Source: Aralia elata (taxonomy: Eukaryota > Streptophyta > Magnoliopsida > Apiales > Araliaceae). From it: DNA of 64,000 nt. The DNA lies in the NCBI GenBank assembly GCA_034770075.1, contig CM068379.1:21575506-21639505 (forward strand). Direction: 5' to 3'. Below the pieces are notes generated by a model. The model searched no databases. It was given only the letters and a program-made list of their open reading frames with translations, and was not told where the DNA came from. This document shows positions 33,501 to 45,353 of this stretch, piece after piece (position 1 is the stretch's first letter; each line of letters begins with the position of its first letter). The translations under genes and the position numbers were made by a program.

Positions 33501-34521
33501 GCAACCTTTGCTCCATTTCCCACTCGTAGGACGACTTCATCCTTGTTCAGCTTTCTACTTCTGCTTAGTCCCTGCATATTATTACATATGTGAGAACTAC
33601 AACCAGTATCCAATACCCAAGTAGAATTTTGACTTTCAGAAAAATTAATTTCAATCATGAACAAACCTAGATCGGAAGTCGAAGCTTCTCCAAGCTTCTT
33701 CTGGTCCGCAAGATACTCCTTGCAGTTCCTCTTCCAGTGTCTCGGCTTATTGCAATGGTAGCAAATTCCTTTGCTATCTGGATCAGGTTTCTTTTTATCC
33801 TTTCTTTTCGCCTTGCCCTTAGCCTTCTTGTTTTTCTTCTTTTCAGAAGATACCTTGGGCCTCTTCCTTTTCTTGGAAGAATCATCCACTAGTAAGACTT
33901 GGTTCTTGTTAGATGAGAAATGACCTTCAGCAGTTTTCAGCATGTTAAGTAACTCAGGCAAGCTGACGTCCAACTTAGTCATGTGAAAATTCACAACAAA
34001 TTGTGAGAAGGTGTCCGGGAGTGACTGCAAGATCAAATCTTGGCTTAACTCCCCATCCATCACGAACCCAAGCTGTCCAAGTTGTTCAATCAGATTGATC
34101 ATCTTAAGGACATGAGTCTCAACAGTAGTGCCCTTGGTCATACGAGATCAGAAGAGCTCCTTAGATATCTGATATCTAGCAGTCCTATTTTGCTCACCAT
34201 ACAACTTTTGAGGTGCAGCAATATAGGAGGAGCATCCATAGTTTCATGTTGACGTTGAAGCTCGTTACTCATGGATGCGAGCATGATGCATTGAGCCAGG
34301 ATTGCATCATCTTGCCACTTTCTGAAAGTAGCAATCTTTTCCTCAGAGGCTGTTTCTGCAATACTTGCAGGGACTGACGAATTTAGGACATAAGAAATCT
34401 TTTCAGAAGTGAGAATAATTCTCAGATTCCTTAACCAGTCCGTGTAATTCGGTCCGGTTAGTTTGTTAGCATCAAGTATGCTATGCAGTGATAGTGAGTT
34501 TGACATTTTTAAATTCTGCAT
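30583..34521 (-). pseudogene. Angela-like gag-pol polyprotein, nearly complete but interrupted
   Basis: Order on the minus strand: gag from 34521 (MQNLKMSNSLSLHS), zinc knuckle CYHCNKPRHWKRNC near 33757, protease WVLDTGCSSHIC near 33620, pre-integrase WHCRLGHINETKL with CESCLMGK near 33210-33100, integrase Asp in HTDVCGPM, Asp in RSDRGGKYL and Glu in NGVSERRNRTLL near 32730. Reverse transcriptase has CKWVFKRKI, IWQMDVKMAFLNGE and LYVDDILLI near 31560. RNase H has YTDSSFQTDQDD, EAEYIAAS, FCDNTGAVAQAK and ends at YHGDWL. Breaks: frame change near 34215, TGA near 34155, a shift near 33465, TAG at about 32743, TAG near 31306 and TAG near 31148. In the zinc knuckle the usual Gly before His is Arg. 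The domain order protease-integrase-RT-RNase H defines Ty1/copia. Confidence 0.93.
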
Positions 34522-35135
34522 GTGAAAATAGACAACATTTTAGCATACATTCATTTAATTAATTACCAAAATAAATTAGGTCTTTATTTTAAATTGGCAT
34601 CTCTCACTTTTTCATCAAACTATATTACCCTCAATATATAGTTCGACAAATCTAAATAAAGATTTGCTAGTGAGAATAAGGATCCCATTTCAAATGTATA
34701 TAGCCTTATGTGACACAACAAACTATATATAAATAAATAGGTGGATAACTATTGTCAATTACATCACTCTGTAACTCCTTGTATTTTGCCTCTTAGATTA
34801 TTTTGATCAAGTGTGACACATCCGAATCAAAATTATCCAAGTTAAGTCCAACCTAGCACTTCCATATATTCAAAAGAAAAACACTGTCCTTGTGTGACAC
34901 AACAAAACAGTATCGTTCAGTCTATTTATAAACATCAAATGTGATAAAGCAACATTTTAAATATGTAATACTTGCCTTGTGTGACACAACAAACTCATAT
35001 TAAATATTTAATACTCTATCGCTTTACCATGCTGGAAGGCGACGTTCGATATTTCAAATATCTTTGAACGCTTAGAACTTAATATAATTTCTTTGAGGGG
35101 TTTGTAATTATTAGTTTCATCTTGTTTAGCGTGCA

Positions 35136-35198
<63 letters not shown>

Positions 35199-36167
35199 CG
35201 CATCATATTATTTAACATGCGAAGCATGTTGTATAATATATAATATATATATAGTAAACATGCACGTATAGAATACTATATTCTACCCGGATTGATTATG
35301 GACTTTTATTCTAGTTTGGTTCACTAGAGCCACCAAGTGAACCAAAAGGTCAAACCTAGGGTGCAAGAATTAAATTTAAATATAACTATTACATTTAAAT
35401 CCGGGCTCCAATACAAACGGGTCTTCAAACACTCCTTGCTCCTTTGTCTCCAATTCTTCAAAATTAATTCTAACTAGTCCTATTACAAAAACTATTTACA
35501 ATAAATAGAAACCTTGATCAGTAGTCAAGGGGAAGTACATAGGAGGGAGATAAAATTTACATTAAGAAAAATTAGAGAAGACGAGGTACGCAGACCCCAT
35601 TTATAAAAACCCATACATTCAAGCATCTTCTAAAATAAATCCAATCATACATTGGTCAATAGTCCATAATCAATCCCTATTTATTATCATACATATCTCT
35701 ATATGCATCAATAAATAACATTCATCTTATGAATAATAAAACCATTCCATGTATGTATTGATATCAATTAATGGGCAAACGTTTTGCTAATATTTAGTTT
35801 TGAAACAAAATAAACTCTTTTATTTTAATCAAACACTAAATCCAAATTAAACTCCTTTAATTTTAGCAATCTGAAATCTTATTCCAGATAAAATAAACAT
35901 CTTTATTTGAAACTTTTATCAATTAAATAAACCATTTATGTTAATTGAGAAAAACAAAAATTTCAAACTTTGCATACCTGCGCGGCCGCGCTACACCCCA
36001 GAAACGTTTTCTGGGTTAGGGCGCGGCCGCGCTCCAGAATGAACTGGAAGCGGCGCGGCCGCGCCGCGATGCAGATTCAGAAAAAATTTTCAGCCCAAAA
36101 ATCCGACCGTATTGCATATCAATTCATACATGGAATCATCAAAATCAATAATTAACACAAGGATTAA
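34522..36167 (-). other. Angela-like 5' leader of element 2
   Basis: This is the untranslated leader between primer site and gag. GC palindromes lie at 35980-35991, 36021-36032 and 36050-36067. The TGTGTCACAC-type word occurs at about 34709, 34810, 34882 and 34976. A (CA)n(TA)n microsatellite lies at 35138-35193. The layout matches the leader of element 1. Confidence 0.85.
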
Positions 36168-36179
36168 GCTCTGATACCA
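36168..36179 (-). other. primer binding site (initiator tRNA-Met) of element 2
   Basis: The minus strand reads TGGTATCAGAGC, one base inside the 5' LTR end. Confidence 0.92.
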
Positions 36180-36180
36180 C

Positions 36181-38005
36181 TGTTAGATTTGTATATAACG
36201 CAAGCATTCAATCAAATTACATAAATAGAGCGGAAGCGTGATAAAACGAATTTTAAAATTTTTCATACAAAAAATCACCATGATCTTTCCTTGTGTTCAA
36301 TTATCAATTAACGAAAGAGATAGAGATTAAGAAATTATACCCTCGTAGAACCGTGTTTCCTCAGATACAAGTTCACCTCCAATTCCTTCGCATTCTCCTT
36401 GAATTCCACGGATGAGATTCCTTCCTTTGATCAACGTTAGCCACCCAAGTGTTTGGCCTCTAGAGGTGATCCACCAAGAAAGAATAGGTATTCAAGAAGT
36501 TGGATATTGGCAAAACCTTAGTTTCTATCTCTATAGAAATTACAAGTACTCTCCACAATTCTTATGCAAGAGTGTGTAACCCTAATTTATGATAAGACTC
36601 CTCTTATTTATAGATGTAGGAAAACCCTTCCCTAAACTATTTAGGATTAGGGTTTCTATTATAATTAAACTCCTTTAATTAATTATGCTCCTAATCCAAT
36701 TAGGAATTCATGAGAGAGTACTTCTATTAATTAATTCCCAATCTCTATTAGGAATTAAATAATAGTAATAGTAATAATAATAATAAGACTCCTCTTATTA
36801 ATTTATATTTAATATTTCCAAAATATTAAATAATAAATATTAAGCTATTTAGTTTATTCTATCTCCATAGATTAAATTAAATATACTTAACTTATTATTA
36901 CAATTATGCCATTTACTTCTTAAATAAATATTTTCTTTTTTTTGCGGTGTGACCCTTTAGGTTCTCTATATTAAACCGGTTGTGAATAAATCAATTAGAA
37001 CAATTCTAATCTTATTTAAATAAATAAATTAAACTATTTAATTCATTTAAATAAATAATATTTATTCTGCACTAAGGGTAAGCCCCCTTAGCGATCAACG
37101 ACTTTCTAGATAATATAGATTTCAACATTAATCACAAAAGAATCTTTCAGTGAATAGTTACAGTACAATTCAATCCTTCTACCATACAATATCCCAATTA
37201 AATATAAGACATGGATTTACTGTCAAGTCTTATTTTATTTAATTATATGTATTTTGATTCCCAAATGCACAACTCTAAATAATGCAAATTAGAAACTCTT
37301 TTCTAATTTCATTCTGCCTTGGCCAAGGACTACTGAGTTGTCATTTATCGAATCACATAGGGCATTCACATCTTTTACTAGACTTGGTAGATTCTTTGTT
37401 GATCATTCACCTATCTCCATGCACAACTTATTATACCCAATCATACCATTTGATATACCCCAAAGGTCTTAAGGGACATATCAAAGTATAACTCATCATA
37501 CACAAGATACTATGATAATCTCAAGTCCAAGGATCACTTGTACTACTATCACTAGAGAAATTCTTATTGACAGGCGAGTAAAACTCCATTAGGTATTCCT
37601 TAGCGAGCCACGTTCAGTGAACTTATTCTCCAATAAGGACCTACATACTTGCTTTAGTGTCTCCACATAAATGATTATGAGATCAATCATCCTCTTCCTA
37701 AGAGCAAGCAACGTATGTACTAATCTATCCGGATTCACTAATCCCCTTTTTAGTAATCCAACGATTAGGAACGATTTTAGTTTGTGAGCTATCTAGAATT
37801 TAGATCTCATTAGCATGATCATCATCATGATTCTAAAAGCATTGCTCAAAACTATGGGTTTATCACATTTAATATAACAGCACTATGTAGATAATGTAAA
37901 AATGCCTTTTAAGAAAATCAATTCTTTTATTAATAAATGAATAAGATTACAAAGTATATGCTACATCATATCAAATATGATTGGCTTGTGTGCATACTAC
38001 TTTCA
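36181..38005 (-). repeat. Angela-like 5' LTR of element 2
   Basis: TG...CA ends, 1825 bp, adjacent to the primer site on its lower-coordinate side and to target duplication TATAG at 38006. Confidence 0.95.
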
Positions 38006-38410
38006 TATAGAACTCCAATCGGGATGTCACCGTACAGACTGGTATTCAGAAAGGCATGCCATTTACCAGTGGAGTTAGAGCATAAAGCATATTGGGCCAT
38101 TAAAAAGTTAAATTTTGATTTACATGTAGTAGGAGAAAAGAGATTGTTGCAGTTAAATGAGATGGATGAATTTTGTCTTCATGGTTATGAGAATGCGAAG
38201 ATTTACAAAGAAAAGATCAAACGTTGGCATGACAAGAAAATAATTGAGAGAAAGTTTGAGCCAGGGCAAGCAGTTCTTTTATTCAATTCACGGCTTGGAC
38301 TTTTTCCAGGGAAGCTGAAATCCAGATGGTCGAGACCATTTATCATCTAGAAAGTATTTTCACATGGAGCGGTAGAAGTTGCATCACTCCAATCTGATAG
38401 ATCATTTATG
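38006..38410 (+). pseudogene. Athila-1 integrase C-terminal part
   Basis: It continues the frame cut at 28755: TPIGMSPYRLVFRKACHLPV, then ELEHKAYWAIKKLNFD, a helical stretch with RWHDKKIIERKFEPGQAVLL, and LKSRWSRPF. A TAG follows at about 38348 where the frame otherwise continues to about 38410. This segment identifies the Athila lineage best. Confidence 0.93.
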
Positions 38411-39032
38411 GTTAACGGTCAGTGCCTCAAACACTAATACGGAGGAGATATCGATCGGCAAGGGATCTCCATTTCATTAATTGACCCAGTTTAACAAAGG
38501 GAAGTAGTCGGGCTGAGACTATAAATTAAGCGCTAATTGGGAGGTAACCCAATGATTTTTATGTTATAAGTAATTTATTCTTTTATTAGTTTACTAAAAT
38601 ATATATATATATATATTTTAGTTTAAGTAATTTTTCATAATTTTGTAGGATTATAACCCCAAGCAATGGAATCAGCAAGGAGAAACGAAGAAGGAAAAAC
38701 GGAGTTGGACAGAGTTTGCGCGCCGCGGCTTCCAGAATTGCGCGCCGCGACTGTTGGTCATGAGCCGCTGCTCTTACATTAAGCGCCGTGACGCTTGTGC
38801 GAAATCAGGAATGCGCGCGTTTTGTATTTTTAGTTGGAAAGGAAATCTTGCATACTTTAATTCAATTACAATTCTATTTTCTTCTTTCCTTTTGCAAGTC
38901 AATTTCTACCTTTTGAGTTCAGTTATAAATCCAGGGTTAAATACAATTGCAATATCAGATCTTAATAGTAACCTATAGCGAGAAGAAATTGACTTATGCA
39001 GTAAGAAGCTTTCAGTTCAGGCTACATTCATA
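38411..39032 (+). other. Athila-1 spacer between pol and env-like ORF
   Basis: Noncoding. A (TA)n tract lies at 38600-38617. A cluster of GC-rich words occupies 38718-38805: GCGCGCCGCGGCTT, GCGCGCCGCGACTG, then AAGCGCCGTGACGCTT, which folds on AAGCG/CGCTT. Confidence 0.7.
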
Positions 39033-40079
39033 ATGGTAGGAAAACGTCAAAGGCATGACAATGGCAGTTATTCTCCCATCAAGGTTTTCATCAGTGACGA
39101 GTATGATATAACGAAGTTTGTCAGCCGGGAGGCATCAATTTTTTATGAATTATCATTGGCACACTCGAAAGGAATCCCCGAACGTGGTTTTTATCCCGAC
39201 GAACATGTTGATAACGACATCTTTGCGTTGATCAAGGCCAATAAATGGGAAGCTTTAAACGAGTAACCCGGTGCCCCAGTTTCAGATTTGGTTAGGGAGT
39301 TCTACCCTAACGCAATTGAAGCAGAGGCAAACATAGTGCAAGTACGTGGTAAACTAGTGTGGTTCTCTCCATCAACAATCAATTCGTATTTTTGTCTTCT
39401 TGATTTGACTGGGGAGGAACATGTGAAATATAGAGCTGGTGGAAATCAATGGTATAAGGAACTACAATGTTTATGTAGACCAGGTGCGGTGTGGGACACG
39501 AATATGAGAAACGAGTTATATATTTCAACGACCGAATTGAGTCGATATGGCTTAACTTGGTTCTACTTCATCTGTGCTCGCTTGCTTCCATCCTCTAAGC
39601 TCATAGAGTTAAATCGTGATCAAGCGTCTCTATTGTATGCCATTGTAAAAGGAAAGGAAATTGACGTGGGATTCATAATCTACAATTCCATTCGTCAAGC
39701 TATGAATGGAGATTTTGTGCATGGTATACCGCATTCGTCGTTAATTCATGGGTTGTGTCTAGAGGCTGGAGTGGATGTAGGATTTGATGAAGAACGTCAA
39801 TCTCCACAGGCACCTATCACGACTGAATTGATGAAGAATTTTCGAATTTAGAATGGAGCAAACTCTCACCCCACTGGAGCAGGATTCATTACTAAGCAAA
39901 GATTATGGCGAAAATTATCGACCTCAACCACTTTAATTGATCAGCTACTTACAAAAGTTAGTGAACTGAAGAAATTTCGTTTTGTAGCTCGTCGTCAACT
40001 GCGTAGGGTTGATAAGTTAATGTATAAAATGGATAAGCAACTTGATCAAACAAATGAAGTCAATTTTGTTCTAACTTAA
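39033..40079 (+). pseudogene. Athila-1 env-like / putative plant transposon protein ORF
   Basis: After MVGKRQRHDNGS the protein has EASIFYELSLAHSKGIPERG, then VREFYPNAIEAEANIVQVRG, LCRPGAVWDTN, LSRYGLTWFYFICARLLPSS and IVKGKEIDVGFIIYNSIRQA. This is the conserved domain encoded downstream of pol in Athila elements, often listed as a putative plant transposon protein. The same domain occurs in Athila-2 at 60032-60849. Stops at 39264 and 39849 interrupt it; a basic, helical tail continues to about 40079. No signal peptide or clear membrane segment is seen, so the name env-like reflects position only. Confidence 0.8.
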
Positions 40080-41198
40080 TTGCTTGAAGAAGGAAGGTTC
40101 AATGATGTCATGCATTCTCTACCCTTATCTAAGTAGAGCGTTCAAAATGATCCGGCGGTCGAGGAAGTTTCATCTAATCCACAATGAAGAAGCCCAGGAA
40201 AGTCCCCGTGCTTTAATTATTTATTACATTGAGGACAATGTTTGTTTCAAGCTTGGGGGGGGATGATTTAGTTTGTTATTTTTGTTACTCTATTTTAGTG
40301 AGTTAGTTGCATTTTAGAATTTTAGAATTTTAGTTGAATAATATCATTAATAATTTAATATTGTTGTTCGATGGCCAGTGATAGTGTCTTGGATTAAAGT
40401 GATGCATGCAATTTGATTTTTAATTCGTTTATGGTTATATATGACTTGCAGTATTTGCATGATGATGTGTGGGTTCCATAAGTTGAATAGGTAGAAAATT
40501 GTGAAGGAATTTATAAAATTGGAAGAATCTTGCAGTCATGTGTCCATGGTAATCTTGTTGAGACTGGAGAATATTTGATTGAATGATTGGTTGAAACTAA
40601 AATGTGGCATATCATAAGTTTGGGGGAGAAGCGAGAATAGTTTATAGGTAAGATTATGTGCTTATTGTTGAAAGAAATGTACGGTTGAGATGGAGCGTAA
40701 AACGCACTCAATCAAATATATGTGAGGATGAGAAGAAGCATAAAATGCATTCATCGGAACTATTAAAAAAATATTTATTATTATTATTGTGAAGAATGAG
40801 CATAGAAAATAATCTTACCGAGCTTGATATTTTAATATTTTGCTGATTCGCTGAACTTATGTGTTGCCATGATTAGTGAAAATTAATGTGCCTGGAAGGT
40901 TTTGAAGGTAGATCTAAGATTTCTATGGAATGTTAATTGTGTGAATTTTTTTAAATTCTATCTATTGCAAGCTGTAGGGGTTCATGCGCATTTGTAGAGA
41001 GTTGCAAGTCATTGTATGATTATCAATTGGGTTAATTATCGAATTTGCATGCGTTGAATTAAGAGTGTAGCATGGAATACGATTGTCTTGAGGCCAAGTG
41101 TCAAGTAACATTATTTCATTACTTATGTTGGTAATTTAGTTGTAGTTTGATTTAAGTTTTTGCTTGAGGACAAGCAAAGGTTTAAGTTTGTGAGTATT
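40080..41198 (+). other. Athila-1 long 3' noncoding region with two PPT-like motifs and a conserved hairpin
   Basis: GAGGACAATG followed by CAAGCTTGGGGGGGGATGA lies at 40231-40266, and GAGGACAAGC followed by TTTAAGTTTGTGAG at 41166-41195, just before the LTR. Between them GAGCGTAAAACGCACTC at 40693-40709 can form a GCGT/ACGC stem, and AGCATAAAATGCATTC 30 bp later repeats the design. No coding capacity is seen. Confidence 0.75.
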
Positions 41199-41779
41199 TG
41201 ATGAGTAGGTTTTATACCTATTATCTGGGTACTTTTAGGCTTAATAATTTGTGTGTTTTTAAGTATTTTATGTTATTTTATAGAGTTTGTATTTAATTTA
41301 TTATTTTTATTCATTTTGTAGGAATAACAGTTAAGTGGCAAAATCGTAATATTTGAAGCAATTGGGCGAGCAAGGAAGAAAAAACAAGAAAACGATCAGA
41401 GATCATGGGCTGCGGCGCCCAAAGGCTTTTCCGCGCGCGTGTGGCGCGTGCGTGCGACGAAATTAGGGTTTTTCTTTAGCCTCTATATATGGAATGATAC
41501 AACAGGAGAAGGAGGAGGGGAGAGAGCTAATACAACAGAAGAAGTGGAGCATTATTCAATCTATTCTATTTGGAGAGAGGGAATTGAGGACTGAAGATCA
41601 AGATCTGAAGAATTATAGCAGGAGCTGATCATCAGATTCTTTTCTTTTATCCTTCTTTTAGACTCTTGTGTTTCTAATGACTATGATAGATGAGATGTTG
41701 TTCTTATTTTTTTTTCATGAACTAAATTCTATTTTCAAGATTGCAATGGAACCCGATGATTGTTTTTTATTAATCTATT
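41199..41779 (+). repeat. Athila-1 3' LTR, truncated
   Basis: It starts TGATGAGTAGG and is collinear with 13131-13784 of the 5' LTR, with a 3' break at ATCTATTGAG near 41779, after which SIRE-like antisense sequence begins. A deletion relative to the 5' LTR removes part of the GGGCCGCG word cluster. Confidence 0.9.
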
Positions 41780-42535
41780 GAGACTGCCAACCATATCTTT
41801 GAACATATTCTTCATTTACTTGCCAAATTCTCTTCCCATTTCTCCAGGGAGTTGACTTGCAGTTTTGGTGATTTTATTCATTTTCTCATGAATTTCGATG
41901 GAGGACTCCTTAATCTTTTGATTAAGATCAGTAACCGTTTGAGCGGTTAAGTCGGAGATTTAATCTTTGGTAGGTATTATGAGGAGACGATCCATGATTT
42001 GAGACATCAGAGCATCAGAGCCTGCTTTATCACTCTGAGAGAGATTGGCAAGAGCAAGAGGAAGATCAAAAAATTCATTTTGAGATGAGGAAAGAATATC
42101 TGAAGGGACAGATGGTTTGCTTTCTTGTTTAGGTGTTTGTACAGGGGAATCTTTTGCTGGTACAAGAACAAAAGCTTTAGTTTTATTTACATTAATCGTA
42201 GGGTTTTGAGACTCTACAATTGGAGATGATATATGAGAAGATGAGTTAGAATGAATTAATGAGTCTGTAGGTGTGAAAATTATGTTAAAAATCTGTATAG
42301 GGGATAGAGAGTTGGAATGTGTCTATATGGGAGTGTGTATGGGAGAAGTAGTATTATGTGCATCGAACGTAGGGTTTTAGGAATTTACGATCGGAGAGTT
42401 AACTTTATTTACATCATCCGTAGAGTGTTGAGACTCTACGAACGGAGAGTGATTCAGGAGTAGAGGGTTGCTCGGAGATCGTCGAGAGAGACTTTACGAT
42501 TTCATCATCGCAATGAAAGAATGAAGGAATAAATG
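41780..42535 (-). mobile_element. SIRE-like internal remnant with antisense coding traces
   Basis: The minus strand shows broken coding with a coiled-coil-like stretch LNQKIKESSIEIHEKMNKI and SQSDKAGSDALMSQIMDRL; I do not recognise the protein. Between it and the LTR, 42360-42500 is rich in CTCTACGA/TTTACGATC words like those of the SIRE-like 3' region at 12195-12790. No primer site precedes the adjoining LTR, so the join is probably a rearrangement. Confidence 0.5.
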
Positions 42536-45353
42536 TGTTATTTTCTAAAGGCACAATAGAGATCTAGAAGGGGGGTTGAATAGATCTCTAATTTTTTTAA
42601 TTAATTATTGATGTATTACCAAGTAATCAGCTAATCAAGGTTAGTTATGTACAACGAAATATTAGTTTGAAAACTCCCCTTAAGGATTTAAAACAAATCT
42701 CAGTTCTGAATTTAGTTTATGTAGAAGTTGGCCATTCATCAGATATAATAAGCATAGTAGATATGTAATAGAATGTAAATGACTGAAAGTAAATAACACA
42801 AGAGATTTTAAGTGATTCGGAGACTGAATAACTCCTACTCCACTCTCCTACTCCACGAGTAGGAAATCCACTAAGGACTGGGTTACTAAGACCACTTATA
42901 ACTGAACCACTAAGGTTCTTTCGAGTCACTAAGTCTTAGAAGTTCGGTCACTAAGACCAGGCTACTCAGACTTTATACAACTGAACTACTAAGGTTCCTT
43001 TGAGTCACTAAGTCTCGATATAGTGGTGTTAGGTTTGTAATATCCATGAGCATACAATCAAATTGCATATAAACAACGGAAGCATGGTAAATCAGAATTT
43101 AAAATTTACAAACCATAACCAGAATCGATCTTTATGCACAATTATTAATTAACAAAGGAAGATAGAGAATTATAATTATACCCTCGTAGATCAAAGCTTC
43201 CTCGGGTACAAGTTCAACTCCAAATCCTTCGCGTTCTCCTTGAATTCCACCGATTAGTTTCCTTCTTTTGATCAATGCAATCCACCCAAGTGTTTGGCCT
43301 CTAGAGGTGATCCACCAAGGAATAATACGTATTCAAGAAGATGGGTGTTTAATAAAAACCCTAGTTTCTATCTCTATAGAAATCGTAAGTACTCTCCCAA
43401 CTATTGGAAGTGTGTCTAACTGTCTAACCTTTTTCCATAATAAGACTTCTTTTATTTATAGATGTAGGCAACCCTCCTAAACTATTTAGGAATAGGGTTT
43501 TATTTAATTAATTAAACTCTTTTAATTAATTAGTCTCCTAATCCAATTAGGAACTTATGAGAGTACTTTTATTAATTAATTCTCAAAACCTTTTAGGAAT
43601 TAAATAATAATAATGGTAATAATAATAAGACTGCTCTTATTAATTTATATTTAATATTTCCAAAATATTAAATAATAAATATTAAGCTATTTAATTTATT
43701 CTATCACTATAGATTAAATTATATATACTTAACTTATTATTACGATTATGCCATTTGCTTCTTAAATAAATATTTTCCTTTTGCGGTGTGACCCTTTAGG
43801 TTCTCCATATTAAACCGGTTGTGAATAAATCAATTAGAATAATTCTAATCTTATTTAAATAAATAAATTAAACTATTTAATTTATTTAAATAAATAATAT
43901 TTATTCTACAATAAGGGTAAACCCCCTTAGCGATCAACGACTTTCTAGATTATTAGATTTCAACATTAATCACAAAAGAACTTTTTAGTGAATAGTTACC
44001 GTACAATTCAATAATTCTACCATACAATGTCCTAATCAAATATAAGACATGAAATTACTGTCAAGTCTTATTTTATTTGATTATATGTATTTCGATTCTC
44101 AAATGCACAACTTTAAATAATGCAAATTAGAAACACCTTTCTAATTTCATTCTGCTTTAGCTAGAGACTTCTGAGTTGTCATTTATCAAATCACATAGGA
44201 CATTCTCTCCTTTTACTAGAAGTGGTAGATTCTTTGTTGACCATTCACCTATCTCCATGTACAACTTATTATACCCAATCATACTCTTTGATATACCCTA
44301 AAGGTCTTAAGGGACATGTCAAAGTATAATTCATCATACACAAGATACTATGATGATCTTAAGTCTAAGGATCAGTTGTACTACTATCACTTAAGGAATT
44401 CCTATTGACAGACAAGTAAAACTCCATTAGATATTCCTTTAGCGAGCCACGTTCAGTAAACTTATTCTCTAATAGGCTCCTACATACTTACTTTAGTGTC
44501 TCCACACACATAATTATGAGATCAATCATCCTCTTCCTAAGAGCAAACAAAGTATGTACTAATCTATTCGGATTTACTAATCCCCTTTTAGTAATCCAAT
44601 GATTAGGAACGATTTTAATTTTAAGCTATCTATAATTTAGATCTCATTAGCATGATCATCAGCATGATTCTAAAAGCATTGCTCAAAACTATGGGTTTAT
44701 CGCACTTAATATAACAACATCATGTAGATAATAAAAATGCCTTTAATAAATTAATTCTTTTATTAATAACCGAATAAGATTACAAAGTATATGCTACATC
44801 ATATCAAATATGATTGGCTTGTATGCATACTACTTTTAAGTGGTCACTCAAACTAAGTCTCATGTTGAGATGATGTTGAGAGGTGCTGCTAAGTTTGGTG
44901 TTTAAGCTCTTCCTTCTTCAGGTACTTAGCAGCTTGAATATGATTATCTTCGAGATGTTATTGAGCATTGCAATGATGTTTGACTTCTTCTGGTACTCAA
45001 CAGCTTCACATGATCTCATCTATTGAACTACTAAGATGGCAATTCAGCTCCTTTCTCTTGATACTTAACAACTACTCATGATGGGATACTAAGATGACAT
45101 TTAAGCTTCTTTTTCTTGGTACTTAGCAGCTTCTCACGATGTGTTGTCTAGGTGGCAATTAGGCTTCTCTCTCTTTCATACTTAGCAGCGCTGAACACTT
45201 CTTCTGTTGTAGAGTCAACTGCTCTACATCTCCATCAATTCAGTTCTTTTTATGTTCTCGGTGGTTCGTAGAGTGTGTTCTTACATTGTTTCTTTTTGAT
45301 CTAACACTCTACTACATGCTTTTTTAACTACCGACCTCTCTCTTTCAATTTAA
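42536..45353 (-). repeat. SIRE-like LTR (copy 2), split by an Angela-like solo LTR and truncated
   Basis: The LTR parts are 42536-43026 and 44839-45353. On the minus strand the end reads CTTTAGAAAATAACA at 42536. The outer part matches 53190-54219 in opposite orientation, with the recurring CTAAGTA/CTTAGTA segments. It breaks at 45353 where another Angela-like element starts; its first part was not found beyond that element. Confidence 0.7.
43027..44838 (-). mobile_element. Angela-like solo LTR
   Basis: It is flanked by AGTGG at 43022-43026 and 44839-44843. In plus coordinates it starts TGTTAGGTTTGTAATATCC and ends CATACTACTTTTA, where the final C of the usual TTTCA end has become T. At 1812 bp it matches the LTRs of elements 1 and 2 throughout. 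No internal sequence is present. Confidence 0.93.

Larger units (their letters stand above)
28756..38005 (-). mobile_element. Angela-like Ty1/copia element 2, structurally complete, minus strand
   Basis: The 9250-bp element is flanked by TATAG at 28751-28755 and 38006-38010. LTRs are 28756-30568 and 36181-38005 (1813 and 1825 bp), with polypurine tract GTGCAAGTGGGAGAT on the minus strand at 30583-30569 and primer site TGGTATCAGAGC at 36179-36168. It sits inside the Athila-1 integrase at YRTAY. By eye the first 115 bases of the LTRs differ at about eight sites, so the insertion is not recent. The coding region is broken by a handful of stops and frameshifts. Confidence 0.95.
13131..41779 (+). 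mobile_element. Athila-1: Ty3/gypsy Athila element split by three nested insertions
   Basis: Plus-strand order: 5' LTR (13131-15367), Asp-tRNA-type primer site, gag-protease (15502-17840), reverse transcriptase in two pieces (23357-23727 and 27235 onward), RNase H, part of integrase, env-like ORF (39033-40079), long 3' noncoding region and a 3' LTR start (41199-41779). Removing the insertions at 17841-23356, 23728-27234 and 28756-38005 together with one copy of each 5-bp duplication restores the reading frame at each joint. Gag, integrase (TPIGMSPYRLVFRKACHLPV) and env-like sequences mark the Athila lineage. It is inactivated by many stops, frameshifts and an integrase deletion. The 3' LTR is truncated where SIRE-like sequence begins. 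Confidence 0.93.
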
